From VRUE01 sp963712595 (GTDB lineage Bacteria > Actinomycetota > Thermoleophilia > Solirubrobacterales > 70-9), in the NCBI GenBank assembly GCA_963712595.1, contig CAVQIM010000003.1:434001-498000 (forward strand): 64,000 nt of DNA. Reading direction: 5' to 3'. Positions 7,727 through 15,586 of the stretch are shown here, piece after piece (the stretch's first letter is position 1; every line of letters begins with the position of its first letter). The position numbers and the translations under genes were made by a program. Below the pieces are notes generated by a model that had not been told where the DNA came from, did no database searches, and saw nothing but the letters and a program-made list of their open reading frames with translations.

Positions 7727-8740
7727 GTGACGATGGCGGCGGAAAGGCGAGAGGGCATCGAGGTCGAGGGCCTCGTGCGCGAGTTCAAGAACGGGCCGCG
7801 GGCGGTCGACGGGATCGACCTGCGGGTGGAGGCGGGTGAGATCTACGGCTTCCTCGGCCCCAACGGGGCGGGCAAGTCGACGACCGTGCTGATGCTGACG
7901 ACGCTGTTGCCGCCGACCGCGGGCACGGCCCGGGTGGCGGGTTTCGACATCGTCAAGGAGGGACCGCGGGTGCGGGCCTCGATCGGCGCCGCCCTGCAGG
8001 AGGCGGCGCTCGACCCGCTGCTGAGCGGCAGCGAGCACATGCGCCTGCAGACCGCCCTGCACGGCCTGCCGAAGGGGGAACGGGTACAGCGGGGGCGGGA
8101 GCTGCTGCAGCGGGTGGGGCTGGCGCAGGCCGCCGACCGCAAGGTGGGCGACTACTCGGGCGGGATGAAACGCCGCCTCGATCTGGCCCTGGCGCTCGTC
8201 CACCGACCGCGCATCCTCTTCCTCGACGAGCCGACCACCGGGCTCGACATCCAGAGCCGCACGGCGCTCTGGGACGAGGTCGCCCGGCTCGCCGCTGAGG
8301 AGGGCGTCACCGTCTTCCTCACCACGCAGTACCTGGAGGAGGCCGATGCGCTCGCCGGCAGGGTCGGGATCATCGACCACGGCCACATCGTCGCCGAGGG
8401 GACGCCGGCGGAGCTGAAGGCCGAGATCGGCCGGCCGACGGTCGAAGCCTCGCCGCGCGATCCGGGCGACCGCGGGCGGGTCGCGGCGGTGCTGGAGCGC
8501 TTCGGGCCCCGCGCCGGCTCCTCGCCCCGAGGCGAGGCGGCGCGGCTGGAGGGCGGCGAGTCCCAGCTCGCCGAGGTCGTCCGCGCCCTCGACGCCGAGG
8601 GGATCGCGATCGAGCGGCTACAGCTCCACGCCCCCTCGCTCGACGACGTCTTCCTCGCCAAGACCGGCCGCTCGCTGGAGGGAGCGGAGGACGAGGAGGA
8701 GGCGGAGGAGATCGGCGAGGAGGCAGTGGGCGCGGCGTGA
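7727..8740 (+). CDS. ABC transporter ATP-binding protein, DrrA-like exporter
   Basis: A 337-aa ATPase of the daunorubicin-resistance (DrrA) class. Walker A is FLGPNGAGKSTT near residue 45, the signature motif is DYSGGMKRRLDLA, Walker B is RILFLDEPTTGLD, and the switch region ends LTTQYLEEAD. A C-terminal extension of about 100 residues of the DUF4162 type ends in an acidic Glu/Asp run. It overlaps the first of two permeases (GTGA), so one ATPase probably serves a heterodimeric pair. GTG 7727 and ATG 7733 are both possible starts; a TAGCCT box at 7718-7723 suggests a very short leader. Confidence 0.93.
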   Translation: MTMAAERREGIEVEGLVREFKNGPRAVDGIDLRVEAGEIYGFLGPNGAGKSTTVLMLTTLLPPTAGTARVAGFDIVKEGPRVRASIGAALQEAALDPLLSGSEHMRLQTALHGLPKGERVQRGRELLQRVGLAQAADRKVGDYSGGMKRRLDLALALVHRPRILFLDEPTTGLDIQSRTALWDEVARLAAEEGVTVFLTTQYLEEADALAGRVGIIDHGHIVAEGTPAELKAEIGRPTVEASPRDPGDRGRVAAVLERFGPRAGSSPRGEAARLEGGESQLAEVVRALDAEGIAIERLQLHAPSLDDVFLAKTGRSLEGAEDEEEAEEIGEEAVGAA

Positions 8741-9516
8741 GCGGTCGCCTGCGCACCCAGGTCGGGCAGCTCGCCCACCGCTCGGTCCTGCGCACCCTGC
8801 GCCAGCCGGCGCAAATCGTGCCGGCTCTCGTCTTCCCGCTCTTCCTGCTCGCGGTCAACTCGGGCGGGCTCAAGGACGCGACCAACCTGCCCGGCTTTCC
8901 AACCGACTCCTACCTCACCTTCGCCCTCGCGGTGCCCTTCATGCAGGGAGCGCTGTTCTCGGTGATGAACGCCGGCACCGACCTCGCCCGCGACATCGAG
9001 ACCGGCTTCCTCAACCGCCTGGCGCTGACCCCGCTGCGCGGCGCGGCGCTGCTCAGCGGCCTGCTCGCCGGCGCCGTCGTGCTCGGCCTGGTCCAGGCGG
9101 CGACCTACCTGACCGTGGGGCTGATCGCCGGCGCCGAACTGGTGACGGGCGTGGGTGGGGCGCTGGTGATCGTCGCCCTGGCGGTGACGATCACGGTCGG
9201 CTTCGGCTCGATCGGCCTCTTCGCCGCCCTGCGCACGGGCTCCGGCGAGGCGGTGCAGAGCCTCTTCCCGGTCTTCTTCGTCTTCCTCTTCCTCTCCGCG
9301 ATGGCGCTGCCGCTGGAACTGATCCAGACCGACTGGTTCCGCGCCGTCGCCACCGCCAACCCGGTCACCTACCTGCTCGAGGCGTTCCGCTCGCTGCTGA
9401 TCGAAGGCTGGGACCTGGGCGCGCTGGCGCTCGGCTTCGGCATCGGCCTCGCCGTGCTGGCGGTGGGCATGGTCGCCGCCAGCAGCGCCCTGAAGACGAG
9501 GCTGGTGCGGACGTGA
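8737..9516 (+). CDS. ABC-2 type permease (first subunit)
   Basis: A 259-aa DrrB-like membrane protein with about six hydrophobic segments: IVPALVFPLFLLAV near residue 28, a central pair around GLLAGAVVLGLVQAATYLTVGL, and later LFPVFFVFLFLSAMAL and LGFGIGLAVLAVGMVAA. It contains the family segment NPVTYLLEAFRSLL. GTG start overlaps the ATPase stop, and its own stop overlaps the next permease start, so the three genes are one translationally coupled unit. Substrate unknown; drug or lipid export is typical. Confidence 0.9.
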   Translation: MSGRLRTQVGQLAHRSVLRTLRQPAQIVPALVFPLFLLAVNSGGLKDATNLPGFPTDSYLTFALAVPFMQGALFSVMNAGTDLARDIETGFLNRLALTPLRGAALLSGLLAGAVVLGLVQAATYLTVGLIAGAELVTGVGGALVIVALAVTITVGFGSIGLFAALRTGSGEAVQSLFPVFFVFLFLSAMALPLELIQTDWFRAVATANPVTYLLEAFRSLLIEGWDLGALALGFGIGLAVLAVGMVAASSALKTRLVRT

Positions 9517-10310
9517 GCGGGGTCGGACAGAGCGACAACGCCGCCGGCTTCCGCACGATCGCGCTCGCGGTCGCCTGGCGCAGCATCCACAACTTCCTCA
9601 GCAACCCGGCCTTCCTCGTGCCGGCGATCGTCTTCCCGCTCTTCTTCTTCGTCGCCTTCGCCGGCGGCCTCTCGGCGATCGGCAACGTGCCCGGCTTCGA
9701 CTTCCCCAGCGGCTACACCGCCTTCCAGTTCGTCTTCGTCCTGCTGCAGTCGGCGGCCTTCGGCGGCGTCTTCACCGGGTTCGGGATCGCCCGCGACTTC
9801 GAGATCGGCTTCGCCAACCGCTACCTGCTCGCCGCCACCAACCGCAACGGGATCGTCGCCGGCTACGCGCTCGCCGCGCTGGTCCGCGCGGTGATCACCT
9901 GGACGGTGCTGACGACGATCGCCCTGATCGCCGGTATGGAGGTTGGCGGGGCGGGCGTCGAACTCTTCGGGCTCTACGGGCTCGCGGTCCTGACCAACCT
10001 GGCGGCGACGATGTGGGCGGCCGGAGTGGCGATGCGCGTGCGCTCGATCCAGGGCGGGCCGCTGATGCAGTTCCCCACCTTCCTCATCCTCTTCCTCGCC
10101 CCGGTCTACGTCCCGCTCAGCCTGCTCAGCGGCTGGATCCACGCGGTCGCCTCGGTCAACCCGGTGACCGCCTTGCTCGAGGCGGGCCGGGGCTTCATCT
10201 CCGGCGAACCGGAGGTCGTCGCCCTCGCCTTCGCGATCGCCGTCACGCTGCCGGTCCTCTTTGCCCTCTGGGCACGCGGCGGCCTCAGGCGCGCCGAAGC
10301 CGCTGGCTGA
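9513..10310 (+). CDS. ABC-2 type permease (second subunit)
   Basis: A 265-aa membrane protein clearly paralogous to the preceding permease. It shares the order PAIVFPLFFFVAFAGGL, a GRDFEIGF-like juxtamembrane segment (IARDFEIGFANRYLL), and the late ASVNPVTALLEAGRGFI motif. The pair probably forms a heterodimer driven by the DrrA-like ATPase. GTG start overlaps the previous stop by 4 nt. It converges on the queuosine-salvage gene with a 14-bp gap. Confidence 0.9.
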   Translation: MSGVGQSDNAAGFRTIALAVAWRSIHNFLSNPAFLVPAIVFPLFFFVAFAGGLSAIGNVPGFDFPSGYTAFQFVFVLLQSAAFGGVFTGFGIARDFEIGFANRYLLAATNRNGIVAGYALAALVRAVITWTVLTTIALIAGMEVGGAGVELFGLYGLAVLTNLAATMWAAGVAMRVRSIQGGPLMQFPTFLILFLAPVYVPLSLLSGWIHAVASVNPVTALLEAGRGFISGEPEVVALAFAIAVTLPVLFALWARGGLRRAEAAG

Positions 10311-10324
10311 TCGCCAGGGGAAGG

Positions 10325-11311
10325 TCAGTAGGCCGTGTTGCGCGAGCGCGGGCGCGGAACCGCCTTGTAACGCTCGCCGCCGCCGCGGTTCCAGAGCGCG
10401 GCGTCGATCTCGGCAGGCGACAGACTCCGCTGAGTTTGTCTTTCCCCGCGGATATCGCGGTTAAATTCGAAGTCAGCCGTGGCGGTAGCTAGGAGCTCTA
10501 CGGCGTGGACGGCGCTGGCGCGCAGCTCCACCTCCTCGGGGGAGCCGTGGCGGAGCAGCTCGCAGGCGTCGATCCTCGCGGCCAGGGCGGGATCGAGGCG
10601 GAGGATGCCGTCGACCCGCAGCACGTGCGGCACCAGGTTGTCGGCGAAAGCGGTGAGGCAGCCAAGGTCGGGGAACTCGGCGAGACCGGCCCGAGCGAAG
10701 TCCGCGGCGGTTATCTGGGCTCGCTTGTAGAAGGGGACCGGCTGGCCGTCGTAGCGCGAGACGTCGGCGAACGCCTCCCATTCAGCGAGCAGGTCGACGA
10801 GGGCGATCGCCGAGCCCGCCGCCGCCTCGAGGAGGCCCTCGAAGCGGCCGCCGTGATCCTCGCAAACGTGCTCACCGACGTCCCGCAGCGCCGTCGCATA
10901 CTCGGCCATCAGCGGGTGCTCGGGATCCTGGCCGAGGGTATCGGCGACCTCCGCCGCCGGGAGCTGGGTCAGCTCCCGCGCGTCCCAGGCCCCGCGCTCG
11001 CGAAATCGCTCGGCCAGGGAAGCGGCGATCGTGAAGTAGCCGCTGCGCCCTCGCCGCTTGCGGATCGTCGGCCACCAGCCCGAGCCGAAGTTGATCGCGT
11101 CCAGGCAGACGACGAAGGCGGCACGCAGCTCGCGGCCACCATCTACTTCCGTCTCTGGGTCGTGGGGCGACGAAGGGACCTCGGCCGGCAGGCCCGCAGC
11201 GTAGGCCTCGATCTCCCCTTCCTCGATTCGCACCGAGCGCGCGCGGCCGGTTACCCAGGCCGCTGCCGCGCGCACGCGCTCGGGCAATGAAGTCTTCGCA
11301 TCGGCAGCCAC
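10325..11311 (-). CDS. Queuosine salvage protein (DUF2419/Qng1 family, queuosine 5'-phosphate N-glycosylase)
   Basis: A 328-aa protein with the diagnostic features of the DUF2419/Qng1 family: LDAINFGSGWWPTIRKR near residue 90, the PFYKRAQI segment, the active-site region LTAFADNLVPHVLRVDG, and the terminal AEIDAALWNRGGGERYK. Members release queuine base from queuosine nucleotides so it can be re-inserted into tRNA wobble positions. The family is best known from eukaryotes and scattered bacteria. GTG start. No tgt or queuine transporter gene is in the window, so the rest of the salvage route must lie elsewhere. Confidence 0.88.
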   Translation of the reverse strand: MAADAKTSLPERVRAAAAWVTGRARSVRIEEGEIEAYAAGLPAEVPSSPHDPETEVDGGRELRAAFVVCLDAINFGSGWWPTIRKRRGRSGYFTIAASLAERFRERGAWDARELTQLPAAEVADTLGQDPEHPLMAEYATALRDVGEHVCEDHGGRFEGLLEAAAGSAIALVDLLAEWEAFADVSRYDGQPVPFYKRAQITAADFARAGLAEFPDLGCLTAFADNLVPHVLRVDGILRLDPALAARIDACELLRHGSPEEVELRASAVHAVELLATATADFEFNRDIRGERQTQRSLSPAEIDAALWNRGGGERYKAVPRPRSRNTAY

Positions 11312-11359
11312 AGGGCGGATTCTGCTGGTCGAACCCGCCCCTTGGGGCCGTCCCCCCGA

Positions 11360-12274
11360 CTAACGGAGGGCGCGGCGCCTGGCGACGTTTGCGCGGCGGA
11401 GACGGTGCCGCGGCCGGTGCCGGTGCAGCTTCGAGCGGACCCGCCGCTTCGGCTCGGCCTTGCCCGGCAGAGGATCGCTCGCGCCCGGCTCGGCGACGGC
11501 GGGTGAGGGTTCGGGCTCCAGGCCGACGCCGCTGAGAAGGATCTGGGTGCCGCCGTCCTGTTCCCCGAAGAGGCTCAAGCGCGCGGTCTTGGCGCCGGTG
11601 CTCACCGGCTGGAAGCTGACCTGAAGGTTGCAGGTCGCCGCCGGGCCCAGCAGGAAGCCGGTGCAGTTCTCGTCGAGGAGGTGGAAGCTGCCGATGGCGC
11701 CGCCGGAGATCACGGCGATGAATGCCCCGCCCGCCACGCTGCCGGTGTTGGTGACGTCGATCGTCCGCGTGACCCCCTCCGAGCCGACCGGCACCGAGCC
11801 GAAGTTGGTTGGGTCGGTTGCCGGGGTGAAGATCGCTCGGCCGCCTTCGCCATGCAGCGCCGCGGTGAACGCGGTGCCCCCTTCGGCCACGGCGCGGAGC
11901 TGGGCTTCGAACGGCATCGCGTTGTAGGGACTGAATTCGGCCTGGACCAGACAGCTTTCGCCTGGGTTCAAGGTCCGCCCGTAGCAATCGCTGCCGCCGA
12001 TCCAGAAGGTGCCGGAGCCGCCGACGACGTCGAGGGTGACCGGCGTCGCCGTTTCGCCGTCGTTGCGCAGCTGCAGCGACGCCTGCGCCGAGTCCGAGTT
12101 GACCGCCAGCACGCCGAACTCGTAGCTCGGCGGATCGAAGCTGAGGTGAGGCGGCGTCGGACCTTCCGGGCCTTCCGCCATGGCGAGGGAGGGAAGCGCC
12201 ATGCAAACGGCGACGAGCAAGGTTGCGGCGGCTGTGAATCCCGCCCGGGCTGGCTTGCGGCGAATTGTCTTCAT
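11360..12274 (-). CDS. Secreted protein with Ig-like (choice-of-anchor D/HYDIN-type) repeats
   Basis: A 304-aa protein with a signal peptide (basic MKTIRRKPAR, hydrophobic ATLLVAVCMALPSLAMA). Two beta-sandwich repeats follow: FDPPSYEFGVLAVNSDSAQASLQLRN near residue 46 and TDPTNFGSVPVGSEGVTRTIDVTN near residue 155. Each carries a cysteine pair (SDCYG...GESC and ENCTG...ATC), the usual pattern of HYDIN/ASPM-like secreted modules. The C-terminal 45 residues are strongly basic and arginine-rich with no membrane anchor, perhaps contacting acidic wall polymers. Function unknown; a structural or adhesive role is typical. Confidence 0.75.
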   Translation of the reverse strand: MKTIRRKPARAGFTAAATLLVAVCMALPSLAMAEGPEGPTPPHLSFDPPSYEFGVLAVNSDSAQASLQLRNDGETATPVTLDVVGGSGTFWIGGSDCYGRTLNPGESCLVQAEFSPYNAMPFEAQLRAVAEGGTAFTAALHGEGGRAIFTPATDPTNFGSVPVGSEGVTRTIDVTNTGSVAGGAFIAVISGGAIGSFHLLDENCTGFLLGPAATCNLQVSFQPVSTGAKTARLSLFGEQDGGTQILLSGVGLEPEPSPAVAEPGASDPLPGKAEPKRRVRSKLHRHRPRHRLRRANVARRRALR

Positions 12275-12390
12275 GGACGCTTCATCGACCGGGCAGCTCG
12301 TCTATTTGACGATGCGAGAAACCTTTCACTAAAGGAGCGCCGAGACCTAGACTGCGGACCGCTACCACACCACCCGAGGAAGGCGGCCAG

Positions 12391-13236
12391 ATGGCGACGA
12401 CGATCACCGAGCGCGAGGCGGCGGAAATTGAGAAGGCGAACGCGACCGGGCGGACGCCGGTCGTCTTCATCCACGGCCTCTGGCTCCTCTCGGGCAGCTG
12501 GCGCGACTGGATGGATCTCTTCGAGGAGGCGGGGTACGCGCCGCTGGCGCCGGGCTGGCCAGGCGACCCCGAGACGGTCGAGGCGGCGCGGGCCAATCCG
12601 CAGGCCCTCGCCGGCAAGGGCGTGGTCGAGGTCGCCGACCACTTCGCCGAGGCGATCGGCGAGCTGAAGGAGAAGCCAGCGATCGTCGGCCATTCCTTCG
12701 GCGGCCTGCTGGCTCAGATCCTCGCCGGGCGCGGCCTCTCCGCTGCCTCGGTCGCGGTCGACCCCGCGCCCTTCCGGGGAGTGCTGCCGCTGCCGATCGC
12801 CGCCATCCGCTCGACCCTGCCGGTGCTGCGCAACCCCGCCAACCGCGGACGCGTCGTCACCCTCAGCCTCGAGCAGTTCCGCTACGGCTGGGCCAACGCG
12901 GTCGATGAGGACGAGGCGCGGCGGATCTACGACGAGTTCCACATCGCCGCACCGGGAAAGCCGATCTTCCAAGCGGCGATGGCCAACTTCAACCCCGGCG
13001 CCGAGACCAGGGTCGACACCAAGAACCCGGAGCGCGGGCCGCTGCTGATCTTCACCGGCGAGGCCGACCACGCGGTGCCGCCGGCGATGAGCAGGGCGGC
13101 CTACAAGAAGCAGAGTCGCAACCCGGGGGTGACCGAGCACGTCGAGATGCCGAACCGCGGCCACTCGCTGACGATCGACGGCGGCTGGCGCGAAGTCGGC
13201 GAGAAGGCCCTCGCCTTCGTCAAGCGTTTCGCCTGA
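12391..13236 (+). CDS. Alpha/beta hydrolase (serine nucleophile)
   Basis: A 281-aa alpha/beta hydrolase: VVFIHGLWLLSGSW gives the oxyanion region, IVGHSFGGLLAQIL the GxSxG nucleophile near residue 102, LLIFTGEADHAVPP the acid, and PNRGHSLTIDGGW the catalytic His. It looks like a general esterase/lipase or lactonase-type enzyme; substrate unknown. A GAGGAAGG ribosome site precedes the ATG. A second, Asp-nucleophile hydrolase follows 19 bp downstream, so the two are probably one transcript. Confidence 0.88.
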   Translation: MATTITEREAAEIEKANATGRTPVVFIHGLWLLSGSWRDWMDLFEEAGYAPLAPGWPGDPETVEAARANPQALAGKGVVEVADHFAEAIGELKEKPAIVGHSFGGLLAQILAGRGLSAASVAVDPAPFRGVLPLPIAAIRSTLPVLRNPANRGRVVTLSLEQFRYGWANAVDEDEARRIYDEFHIAAPGKPIFQAAMANFNPGAETRVDTKNPERGPLLIFTGEADHAVPPAMSRAAYKKQSRNPGVTEHVEMPNRGHSLTIDGGWREVGEKALAFVKRFA

Positions 13237-13255
13237 TGCGGGGGCTCGGGTCGAG

Positions 13256-14146
13256 ATGGCACTGACCGAGCGGGTCCGCGAGTGGCAGCGGCGCGGCGGG
13301 AGCGAGGAGTTCGGCGGCCACTCGATCCACACCTTCCGCCGGCCCGCCGACGGGCCGCTGCTGCTGCTCCTGCACGGCTTCCCCTCCAGCTCCTACGACT
13401 GGCGGTTGCTGCTCGAGCGCGAGCCCGGATACAACGTGCTCGCCTTCGACTTCCTCGGCTTCGGCCTCTCCGAGAAGCCCCGTTCGCACGACTACAGCCT
13501 CTTCTGGCAGGCGGACCTGACCGAGGAGCTGGTGCGTCGCCACGGCGACGGCCGGCCGGTCTTCGTCTGCGCCCACGACATGGGCACCTCGGTCGCCAAC
13601 GAGCTGATGGCGCGCGATCTCGAGGACAGGCTCGAGATGAGCCTCGGCGGCATCCTCCTCTTCAACGGCAGCATGGTGCTCGAACGCGCCAGCCCGACTC
13701 CGGCCCAGCGGGCGCTGCGCAGCCGCCTCGGCCCGCTCGTCGCCAGGCTCTCCAGCGAGCGCGTCTTCCGCCACCAGTTCGGCTCGGTCTTCTCGGCGGC
13801 GCACTCGCTCAGCGAGGAGGAGGCCGCCGACCAGTGGTCGCTGGTCTGCCACAACGGCGGCCGCACGCTGGGCCACCGCCTGATCTCCTACATGGACCAG
13901 CGCGAAGCGCACGCCGAGCGCTGGCACGGAGCGATCCGCGAGTGGCCCGACAAGCTCAGCCTCGCCTGGGGCATGCGCGACCCGGTGGCGACGACCGATG
14001 TGCTCTCAGCCCTGCGCGATCTGCGTCCCGGCGTCCCGGTCGCCGAGCTGCCCGAGCTCGGCCACTACCCCCAGCTCGAAGACCCGCCCCAACTCGCCGC
14101 GGCGCTGCGAGCCGTCATGGACAGGGACCCGGGCGGGGAGGGATGA
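13256..14146 (+). CDS. Alpha/beta hydrolase with aspartate nucleophile
   Basis: A 296-aa hydrolase with LLLLHGFPSSSYDW, LAFDFLGFGLSEKP, and a nucleophile elbow CAHDMGTSVANELM in which Asp replaces Ser, as in haloalkane dehalogenases and soluble epoxide hydrolases. LPELGHYPQLEDPPQ provides the catalytic His. It follows a serine-type hydrolase on the same strand. It is the second Asp-nucleophile hydrolase in the window, the other being at 5673, but the two differ enough not to be a recent duplication. Confidence 0.87.
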   Translation: MALTERVREWQRRGGSEEFGGHSIHTFRRPADGPLLLLLHGFPSSSYDWRLLLEREPGYNVLAFDFLGFGLSEKPRSHDYSLFWQADLTEELVRRHGDGRPVFVCAHDMGTSVANELMARDLEDRLEMSLGGILLFNGSMVLERASPTPAQRALRSRLGPLVARLSSERVFRHQFGSVFSAAHSLSEEEAADQWSLVCHNGGRTLGHRLISYMDQREAHAERWHGAIREWPDKLSLAWGMRDPVATTDVLSALRDLRPGVPVAELPELGHYPQLEDPPQLAAALRAVMDRDPGGEG

Positions 14147-14173
14147 AAACCCGGATCCCTGTCCGTCTCAGGC

Positions 14174-15046
14174 TCAGCCCGAGTTGACGGCTTTCACCAG
14201 GGCGCCGGCGGCGCCCTGCATCCCCGCAAGGTTGGGGTGGATTGGAGCCGATGGGTTGTTCGGCACCAGTGGCTCCACCCAACGCACCGAGGAGCTCTTG
14301 CAAGCGTCATGGCCGATGCTGGCCGTGTACCAGTCGACCAGGGTCGCCCCGTTTGCCGCGGCCTGGGCGGCGAGCATCGCGTCGAGCTGCTGCTCCTTCG
14401 CCCTCAGGTAGGGAGCGTCGGCGAAGCTGACCGGCATCTGCGGCCAGCAGCCGTGCCCGGTCTCGGGAAAGATCGCCGGGTAGTTGACCAGGTAGATCCG
14501 CGCTTGCGGCGAGCGAGAGTGGATCCCCTGCAGCACCGCCGCGACCTTCGGCGCGGTCGCTTCGATCCGCGCTGCGATCTGGTCGTTGCCGCCCGGGTCG
14601 TATTTGTCCTTGCAGGGGGAGCTGAACGGGTTGAGCGTGATGCAGCTCTGGGCGATTTCGGAGAAGCCGATGTCGTTGCCGCCGATCGTCAGCGAGACGA
14701 CTTCGGTTCCCGCTTCCAGCGAGTCGAACTGGGGCGGGTTGGGCCCGTCGATTTCCACGTCCTGCGGATTGGTCATGTCGTCCGTCTTCGCTCCGCTGCA
14801 GCTCGGGTCGCGCAGGGGACCGATGCTCGGCGCCGCCAGGTGCGGGTAGTTGTGGTCGGACTTGAGGCAGCCAAGCGGCAGGACGGGATTGGGGATGAAG
14901 GGGCCGGCGGCATAGGAATCGCCGAGGGAGACGTAGCGCGCCGCGTGCGCGGCGGCGGCGAAGGCGAGAGCGGCGACCGCGAGCGTCGCCAGGGCGAGCA
15001 ACAGCGCGCGCAGCGACCGTCGAAACGGGACAGCCATGACGTTCAT
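14174..15046 (-). CDS. Secreted SGNH/GDSL hydrolase (lipase-like)
   Basis: A 290-aa secreted enzyme. After a signal peptide (RRSLRALLLALATLAVAALAFAAAAHA) come the SGNH blocks: block I VSLGDSYAAG with the nucleophilic Ser, block III IGGNDIGF with oxyanion Gly and Asn, and block V IHPNLAGMQ with the catalytic Asp/His region. Several cysteines (LGCLKSD, PSCSGA, QSCITLNPFSSPC, HGCW, DACKSS) suggest disulfides, as in Streptomyces SGNH lipases. ATG 15046 is preferred over the longer frame because a GGGAGGAGG ribosome site sits just before it and the signal peptide follows directly. Confidence 0.9.
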   Translation of the reverse strand: MNVMAVPFRRSLRALLLALATLAVAALAFAAAAHAARYVSLGDSYAAGPFIPNPVLPLGCLKSDHNYPHLAAPSIGPLRDPSCSGAKTDDMTNPQDVEIDGPNPPQFDSLEAGTEVVSLTIGGNDIGFSEIAQSCITLNPFSSPCKDKYDPGGNDQIAARIEATAPKVAAVLQGIHSRSPQARIYLVNYPAIFPETGHGCWPQMPVSFADAPYLRAKEQQLDAMLAAQAAANGATLVDWYTASIGHDACKSSSVRWVEPLVPNNPSAPIHPNLAGMQGAAGALVKAVNSG

Positions 15047-15208
15047 TCGATCCTCCTCCCTGCCGTCGGGTCGAGATGGCGAACGATCTGGCGCCAGGCT
15101 ACCCGATTTTAGGTAGGTCAATCGCAAGCCGGGTCGATCTGGCCGAGAGCCGTTCGTCGTTAGGGTGGAAGCGGCGATCGGCGCTGCTCACGAGACAGGA
15201 GGGATCCG

Positions 15209-15586
15209 ATGCAGTTCATGCTTGCCCTGATCAGCGAGGAGCGCAGCTGGGAGGACGTCACCCCGGAGGAGGTGGCGCGCAACCTGGCCGAGATGGGCCA
15301 GTTCAACGCCGAGCTGACCGAGGCCGGCGCCTTCGTCACCGGCGGCGGCCTGCAGGAGCGAGCGACCGGGACGACCGTCCACTACGGCGAGGGCGCACCC
15401 GTCGTCAGCGACGGGCCCTTCGCCGAGACAAAGGAGCAGCTCGCCGGCTTCTGGGTGATCGAGTGCGGGGGCCTCGACGATGCGCTCGCCTGGGCGAAGA
15501 AGGTCCCGCTCGAGGACGGCCACGTCGAAATCCGCCCGATGGTCGCCTCCGGCAAGGAACTGATGGAGAAGGCGGAAGCCTCGTAG
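15209..15586 (+). CDS. DGPF/YCII-domain protein
   Basis: A 125-aa protein of the YCII-related DGPF family: MQFMLALISEER at the start and VVSDGPFAETKEQLAGFWVIE in the middle, the eponymous DGPF. These proteins form dimeric ferredoxin-like folds and are nearly always encoded beside ECF42-type sigma factors, as here. Their biochemical role is not established. An ACAGGAGG ribosome site precedes the ATG. The stop codon TAG is part of a GTAG overlap with the sigma-factor frame. Confidence 0.9.
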   Translation: MQFMLALISEERSWEDVTPEEVARNLAEMGQFNAELTEAGAFVTGGGLQERATGTTVHYGEGAPVVSDGPFAETKEQLAGFWVIECGGLDDALAWAKKVPLEDGHVEIRPMVASGKELMEKAEAS

